Source: JAVBOP01 sp031550405 (GTDB taxonomy: Bacteria > Bacteroidota > Ignavibacteria > Kapaibacteriales > UBA2268). Taken from it: a stretch of DNA of 19,006 nucleotides. This document shows, in pieces, positions 15,690 to 19,006 of this stretch (positions within the stretch are counted from its first letter, which is position 1; each line of letters begins with the position of its first letter). Location: the NCBI GenBank assembly GCA_031550405.1, contig JAVBOP010000003.1, positions 1 to 19,006 on the forward strand, read 5' to 3'. The translations under genes and the position numbers were made by a program. The notes under the pieces were generated by a model. That model did no database searches. It saw nothing but the letters and a program-made list of their open reading frames with translations, and was not told where the DNA came from.

Positions 15690-16250
15690 TGCAATTTACT
15701 TTTCCAAATATTTTTTAATTTTTTTTATACGATAGCCTTCACAGTAATTCCAGCCCCGAATATCAGATAATTTTTTACTATGCTCTGTTAATATAATTTA
15801 AATAATCAATAATTAATTCCCTTCTCTCGGATAACTTATCTATAATGTAAATATAAATGGCATAATCAGTGTTGCAGATACTTTTACGAGAATTTTGTCT
15901 TTATATTTTTCTATTTTTTTATTTAAAAATGCCACATCTCATCGAACTGAACAAATCTATCATTATCATCGTAACTTATTTTTGGCAAAGTACTTACAGC
16001 TTTTTATGTCCGCTGCAAAACGGCAAAACGATTAACATTGGCAAAGCAAGCCATAACTTGCCTTGCCACGATCATAAAGAAGAACCGCCAAATATCGCAT
16101 TTCGGGGGTAGATTTTTCGCGTTTATCACCATCAAGATAAAACATCATATAAGTATGTAATATATATATCTTTAGATAACATTCTCTGCAACATATTTTG
16201 AAGTCCATAAAACCATGTAATATCGCTATTTAATATGGACAATTTGTTCA
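15690..16250 (-). pseudogene. decayed IS1-like transposase
   Basis: The 693-base gap between the helicase and hydE looks empty, but read on the minus strand it gives consecutive fragments of one transposase in shifting frames. From 16241: a zinc-ribbon start CPY, broken at the second cysteine by a stop; then CCREC near 16190; then DGDKREKSTPEMRYLAVLLY and DRGKASYGLLCQ (16133 to about 16040, stop at 16034-16032); after a frame change, NVNRFAVLQRT, an in-frame stop, KAVSTLPK and FVQFDEMWHF (15926-15955); after another, LNKKIEKYKDKILVKVSATL; then DKLSERRELIIDYLNYI; and finally SKKLSDIRGWNYCEGYRIKK, ending at the stop 15698-15696. Zinc ribbon, helix-turn-helix-like segment and the DEMWHF strand in this order are typical of IS1-family transposases. 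At least four frame changes or stops rule out function. ATGCAATT occurs at 15689-15696 and 16290-16297 and might be a target duplication; terminal inverted repeats are not obvious. Confidence 0.68.
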
Positions 16251-16332
16251 GGAAAAGAGGGATAATACGGATAAATATAAAATATATTTATGCAATTGCT
16301 TGGTGGAGAGATATAATTTTCATCTCAATACT

Positions 16333-16340
16333 TATATTTG
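16333..16340 (+). promoter_or_regulatory. -7 element upstream of hydE
   Basis: TATATTTG is a full match to TAnnTTTG, 18 bases before the ATG, implying a very short leader. No convincing -33 TTTG lies 17-23 bases upstream. Confidence 0.4.
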
Positions 16341-16358
16341 TAGAAAAAGTGGTGAAGC

Positions 16359-17474
16359 ATGGACTTATCTGAAATACTGAAAAAAGAAAATCTTAGCCGT
16401 GAAGAAATTTGCTTTATTCTTAATTTGACCGAGCAAGAAGACATCGACAAGTTGCAGGCTGCCGCATTGCAGACCTTGTATAATAATATAGGTAACTATA
16501 TATATATTAGAGGGTTAATTGAATTTTCCAATTATTGCACTTGCGATTGCATTTACTGCGGAATCAGAAAAAGCAATCAAAAAAATGAGCGCTTTTTGCT
16601 GACTAAAGATGAAATTTTATCCTGCGTCGAGTGGATTATTGAAAAAAAATTTGCCTCCGTTGTGCTTCAATCTGGCGAAAGGCGGGACACAGATTTTGTT
16701 GAATATGTGGTCGATATTGTCAAAACAATTAAAAAAATATCCAGAAATGATGCAATGCCTGATGGATTAGGCATAACTCTTGCTGTTGGCGAACAATCAT
16801 TTGAAACATATCAAAAATTTTATGAAGCAGGAGCGCACCGTTATTTGTTGCGAATAGAAACCTCGAACTCGCATTTGTACAAAAGCCTGCATTCATCTCA
16901 ACAGGCATTTGAGGATAGAATTAAGTGCCTTAAATATTTGCAGGATATTGGATTTCAGATTGGCTCCGGCGTAATGATCGGATTGCCCAGCCAAACCATT
17001 GAGGATTTGGCGAATGACATTCTGTTTTTTAAAAATATGGACATTGATATGCTTGGCATGGGACCTTTTATTCCTCATTTCGACACTCCGCTTGGCGTTA
17101 TTTCAAATAATTTTGATGCGAAAAATCAGCTTTTACTGGGCTTGAAAATGATTGCCGTGGCACGACTTGTTCTTAAGGATGTTAATATTGCCTCGACAAC
17201 GGCGCTGGAAACGCTGCATTCTGACGGTCGGATAATGGGTTTGCAATTTGGAGCCAATGTTGTGATGCCTCAAGCCACTCCGAATAAATATAAAAAAAAT
17301 TATTTGTTATATAATAAAAAGCCTGTTATTGATGAGCAGGACGATGCTGTTTTTGAAAAAATGCAACGTGATTTTTCCAACATCGGCAGAAGCATCGCTT
17401 TCGAAACATGGGGCGACCCAATCCATTTTCAAAGAAAAAAAGCATCATCCCCTATTGCAACACCATTTGCATGA
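16359..17474 (+). CDS. hydE: [FeFe]-hydrogenase maturation radical SAM enzyme HydE
   Basis: 371-residue radical-SAM enzyme needed, with HydG and HydF, to assemble the H-cluster of [FeFe]-hydrogenase. The SAM-cluster motif CX3CX2C is C60, C64, C67 within FSNYCTCDCIYCGIR, with an extra cysteine at 62. VVLQSGE at 101-107 and LRIETSN (near 166-172) match HydE and separate it from biotin synthase, which has no dethiobiotin-pathway neighbours here. The three C-terminal cysteines that bind a second cluster in some HydE proteins are absent: there is no cysteine in the last 170 or so residues. That site is known to be dispensable. A weak GGTGAAG precedes the ATG by one base. No hydrogenase, hydF or hydG is in the window. 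PylB, a related radical-SAM enzyme, is a less likely alternative because no pyrrolysine genes are seen. Confidence 0.85.
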   Translation: MDLSEILKKENLSREEICFILNLTEQEDIDKLQAAALQTLYNNIGNYIYIRGLIEFSNYCTCDCIYCGIRKSNQKNERFLLTKDEILSCVEWIIEKKFASVVLQSGERRDTDFVEYVVDIVKTIKKISRNDAMPDGLGITLAVGEQSFETYQKFYEAGAHRYLLRIETSNSHLYKSLHSSQQAFEDRIKCLKYLQDIGFQIGSGVMIGLPSQTIEDLANDILFFKNMDIDMLGMGPFIPHFDTPLGVISNNFDAKNQLLLGLKMIAVARLVLKDVNIASTTALETLHSDGRIMGLQFGANVVMPQATPNKYKKNYLLYNKKPVIDEQDDAVFEKMQRDFSNIGRSIAFETWGDPIHFQRKKASSPIATPFA

Positions 17475-17479
17475 TAAAA

Positions 17480-17499
17480 TTATGAATAATTATTCATAA
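17480..17499. repeat. 20-bp perfect palindrome between hydE and ribH
   Basis: TTATGAATAATTATTCATAA is a perfect palindrome five bases after the hydE stop and 66 bases before ribH. Positions 17481-17498 match the E. coli ARG-box consensus TNTGAATWWWWATTCANW at every position. No T run follows, so it is not a normal terminator. It shares its arms and the following AAA with the palindrome after hutU (3816-3831). Operator function is inference. Confidence 0.6.
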
Positions 17500-17552
17500 A
17501 ACTCCAGCCGCCTCGTTCAAGAAAATTTATACTGTAATAGCAAAAAATTTGT

Positions 17553-17560
17553 TATTTTTG
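17553..17560 (+). promoter_or_regulatory. -7 element at the ribH start
   Basis: TATTTTTG is a full match to TAnnTTTG and ends five bases before the first ATG of ribH. With the usual Bacteroidota distance the transcript would begin at or next to the start codon, giving a leaderless or nearly leaderless mRNA. A TTTA at 17527-17530 could act as the -33 box (22-base spacer). Confidence 0.4.
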
Positions 17561-17565
17561 AATCT

Positions 17566-18039
17566 ATGATGAAGATAGTTGAAGGAAATTTTAGTGCAGA
17601 CGGCAAAAAAATAGCCATAGTCATATCAAGATGGAATCAATTCATTGTGGAAAAACTGCTGGACGGGGCGTTGGACGCGCTCCGGCGGCATGAGGTCAAA
17701 ATGGATGACGTTCTCGTGGCATACTGTCCGGGCGCCTTTGAATTGCCGCTGGCGGTACAAAAACTTGCGGCTACCGGCAAGTATGATGCTATTATTGCGC
17801 TCGGAGCGGTGATACGTGGAGCCACTCCACATTTTGACTATATTGCGGCGGAGGTAACAAAAGGACTGGCGACAGTGTCGCTCAAGACAAATATTCCGTG
17901 CATATACGGGGTGCTGACAACCGACAGCATAGAGCAAGCTATCGAGCGGGCAGGCACGAAGGCTGGAAACAAAGGCTTTGATGCTGCAATGGCGGCGCTT
18001 GAAATGCTGTCGCTATTCTCGCAGGAAGAATTCCAGTAG
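17566..18039 (+). CDS. ribH: 6,7-dimethyl-8-ribityllumazine synthase
   Basis: 157-residue enzyme of riboflavin synthesis that condenses 5-amino-6-ribitylaminouracil with 3,4-dihydroxy-2-butanone 4-phosphate; it forms large icosahedral or pentameric assemblies. SRWNQFI at 21-27 is the substrate-binding loop (W23 where phenylalanine is common), PGAFELP is at 55-61, GATPHFDY at 85-92 with the catalytic H89, and LTTDSIEQAIERAG at 117-130 with the phosphate-side R128. Length is normal and all key residues are present. Two adjacent ATGs (17566, 17569) can serve as start. No other rib genes are nearby. The membrane-protein gene begins 14 bases after the stop and is probably co-transcribed. Confidence 0.96.
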   Translation: MMKIVEGNFSADGKKIAIVISRWNQFIVEKLLDGALDALRRHEVKMDDVLVAYCPGAFELPLAVQKLAATGKYDAIIALGAVIRGATPHFDYIAAEVTKGLATVSLKTNIPCIYGVLTTDSIEQAIERAGTKAGNKGFDAAMAALEMLSLFSQEEFQ

Positions 18040-18053
18040 GAGCAAGAAGCGGC

Positions 18054-18593
18054 ATGGGAATGAAAGAAATATTGAAAGCTGTTCTAAAAGAAAGCGTATA
18101 CCCGTTTATCGAAACCCAGAAAAGCTCCGTTATGGCTTACATGGCAGAGCAGCAAAAGATTAAGCGGAGAAAAAAAATGCGCAACTCCAACAAAGCGAAA
18201 AAAATATCGCTTGCCTTGCTGGCTTCGGTCGCATCATTCTTTAGTGCGATATGTGTATTTATGTCTTTCATGACTGGTTCGATGTTCCTTTTCTCTATCC
18301 CAACGGTGCCGATAGCTGCTTCCTTGTGGTTTCTATTGAGTAAAAAATCTAAAAAATACCGCTCCGACGAATTAGAGATGGTGTTCTGGGATTTGCTGTA
18401 TGATTGTGGCGGAAAAATTTCAGACCTTGAACTTATGAAGGCAAGCGGCGAAGAAATAGAGTACATTCATCATTTTTTGAACAGAAAGCTGATAGAAATC
18501 CCGCAATCCGAGTTGGAATTTGATGAGAATGGCTATGTTAGATATGACTTTCCGTTTATAACAAATGGCACGTCAGGAAGAAAATATTTTTAG
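18054..18593 (+). CDS. small membrane protein of unknown function
   Basis: 179 residues, not recognised. A charged N-terminal segment (1-50) ends in a basic stretch, followed by two hydrophobic helices (about 51-74 and 77-96) that form a hairpin, then a soluble C-terminal domain of about 70 residues. DELEMVFWDLLYDCGGKISD and the following helix (about 105-145) look like a winged-helix fold, with YVRYDF as a possible wing strand. AGGAG at 18039-18043 lies ten bases before the ATG and overlaps the ribH stop; a second in-frame ATG is at 18060. Its last codons (SGRKYF and stop) lie inside a copy of the repeat unit that fills the region downstream, so the C-terminus may have been rewritten by the repeat. 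It is probably translated together with ribH; a role in flavin metabolism is not shown. Confidence 0.75.
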   Translation: MGMKEILKAVLKESVYPFIETQKSSVMAYMAEQQKIKRRKKMRNSNKAKKISLALLASVASFFSAICVFMSFMTGSMFLFSIPTVPIAASLWFLLSKKSKKYRSDELEMVFWDLLYDCGGKISDLELMKASGEEIEYIHHFLNRKLIEIPQSELEFDENGYVRYDFPFITNGTSGRKYF

Positions 18594-18656
18594 ATGCTGA
18601 CGCAGCAAAATTTTCATCAGGGAGAAAATAAAATTTCATACGGATGAAAAAGAACA

Positions 18657-18691
18657 CCCCGCCTCTTCGAGGCACCCCTCTATAAGAGGGG
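18657..18691 (-). repeat. double-hairpin module, minus-oriented copy
   Basis: On the plus strand this is CCCC, then GCCTC-TTC-GAGGC (18661-18673), then CCCCTCT-ATA-AGAGGGG (18675-18691). Read on the minus strand it has the same build as the module at 18721: hairpin, GGGGTG, second hairpin with a GAA loop, GGGG. It may act as a bidirectional terminator for ribH and its neighbour. Confidence 0.65.
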
Positions 18692-18720
18692 AATAAATAT
18701 TTCATACGGATGAAAAAATT

Positions 18721-18760
18721 CCCCTTCTCTGAAGGGGTGGCAGCTGAAAGCTGACGGGGT
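18721..18760 (+). repeat. double-hairpin module, plus-oriented copy
   Basis: CCCCTTC-TCT-GAAGGGG (18721-18737), TGG, CAGCT-GAA-AGCTG (18741-18753), ACGGGGT, then AG and five T. It is the inverted relative of 18657-18691. A truncated third copy (CCCCTTCCCTGAAGG) is at 18875-18889. From memory, GC-rich double-hairpin repeats of this look are scattered through many Bacteroidota genomes. Confidence 0.65.
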
Positions 18761-18905
18761 AGTTTTTACATCAGGAAGAAAATATAATTACATACGGACG
18801 CAGCAAAATTTTCATCAGGGAGAAAATATTTTTAGATACGGACGAAAAAATAATTACATACGGAAGAAAAAATTCCCCTTCCCTGAAGGCATTGTTCCTT
18901 TATTG

Positions 18906-18936
18906 TTGCTCATGTAAAATATTTTATGTATATTTG
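18906..18936 (+). promoter_or_regulatory. promoter pointing out of the right edge
   Basis: TTG (18906-18908), 20 bases, then TATATTTG (18929-18936), a full -7 match at a normal Bacteroidota distance. It would start a transcript near 18942 for a gene beyond the window; no start codon with a long open frame is visible before 19006. Confidence 0.5.
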
Positions 18937-19006
18937 TAATTACTATTATAAGTGTTTTATTTAAAATATAGATACGAAATATGTGTGAAGAAAATGAATG
19001 TAAATA

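Larger units (their letters stand above)
18571..18890. repeat. degenerate repeat cluster after the ribH operon
   Basis: The 413 bases after the last gene hold no coding sequence but are built of repeated units. A 32-base segment starting GACGCAGCAAAATTTTCATC is present identically at 18599-18630 and 18797-18828. A unit of the form TCAGGRAGAAAATA recurs at 18573, 18616, 18771 and 18814; the first and last copies continue with TTTTTAGAT. CATACGGA, followed by a G-rich to A-rich tail, recurs at 18637, 18703, 18791 and 18857, with GATACGGA at 18835. Two GC-rich double hairpins are embedded. The first unit overlaps the 3' end of the membrane-protein gene. Confidence 0.75.

Noticed and set aside
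16039..16068. Hairpin with 11-bp arms and one mismatch, resembling a terminator
   Set aside because: No T run on either side, and it falls inside the decayed transposase reading frame, so it is probably incidental.
15869..16111. 80-residue plus-strand ORF between the helicase and hydE
   Set aside because: It needs a TTG start, has no ribosome-binding site, and overlaps the minus-strand transposase remnant, which explains the sequence better.
16359..17474. Biotin synthase (bioB) as the identity of the radical-SAM gene
   Set aside because: The overall sequence, the VVLQSGE segment and the FSNYC...CGIR context fit HydE better, and no biotin genes are nearby.
18571..18890. Regularly recurring units considered as a CRISPR array
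   Set aside because: Units differ in length and sequence, spacing is irregular, hairpin modules interrupt them and no cas genes are present.

Overview
The window looks like a piece of a Bacteroidota (or close FCB-group) chromosome. Several gene starts carry a TAnnTTTG element, the -7 box of the Bacteroidota housekeeping sigma factor. The best example, ahead of rpsD, has a perfect TTTG-N19-TAATTTTG layout. Most genes lack a Shine-Dalgarno sequence, the DNA is AT-rich, and the large helicase-nuclease belongs to a type I associate with Bacteroidota. No rRNA, tRNA or CRISPR array is visible, so the taxonomy is inference.

Left part (1-8400): a minus-strand polyprenyl-phosphate sugar-1-phosphate transferase (wbaP-like) is followed by a plus-strand orphan urocanate hydratase (hutU). 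hutU has a strong Shine-Dalgarno sequence and a canonical intrinsic terminator, unlike its neighbours, and may be horizontally acquired. Next comes a compact minus-strand run, in transcription order: isochorismatase-fold hydrolase, small lipoprotein, sigma-54-type response regulator, clpX, smpB. ClpX and SmpB act in the same ribosome-rescue and tag-degradation pathway, and their genes are 5 bp apart.

Middle (8400-12160): a hotdog acyl-CoA thioesterase; a stand-alone rpsD with its own promoter and terminator; an adenosine-kinase-like PfkB kinase; and a MaoC-type (R)-hydratase next to a FabG-type reductase, which together handle 3-hydroxyacyl/3-ketoacyl intermediates.

Right part (12160-19006): a 1136-residue Dna2-like fusion of a PD-(D/E)XK nuclease and an SF1 helicase; then a gene-free-looking stretch that holds, on the minus strand, a frameshifted IS1-like transposase remnant; hydE, an [FeFe]-hydrogenase maturation radical-SAM enzyme without hydF/hydG or a hydrogenase nearby; ribH, whose -7 element sits almost on its start codon; a small two-helix membrane protein of unknown function; and a composite repeat region with two inverted copies of a GC-rich double-hairpin module. 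A promoter at the right edge points out of the window.

I see no clearly new multi-gene system. The most interesting items are the Dna2-like protein beside a decayed insertion sequence, the 3' repeat cluster that runs into a coding end, the variant sigma-54-contact loop of the response regulator, the foreign-looking hutU, and matched palindromes directly after two stop codons.
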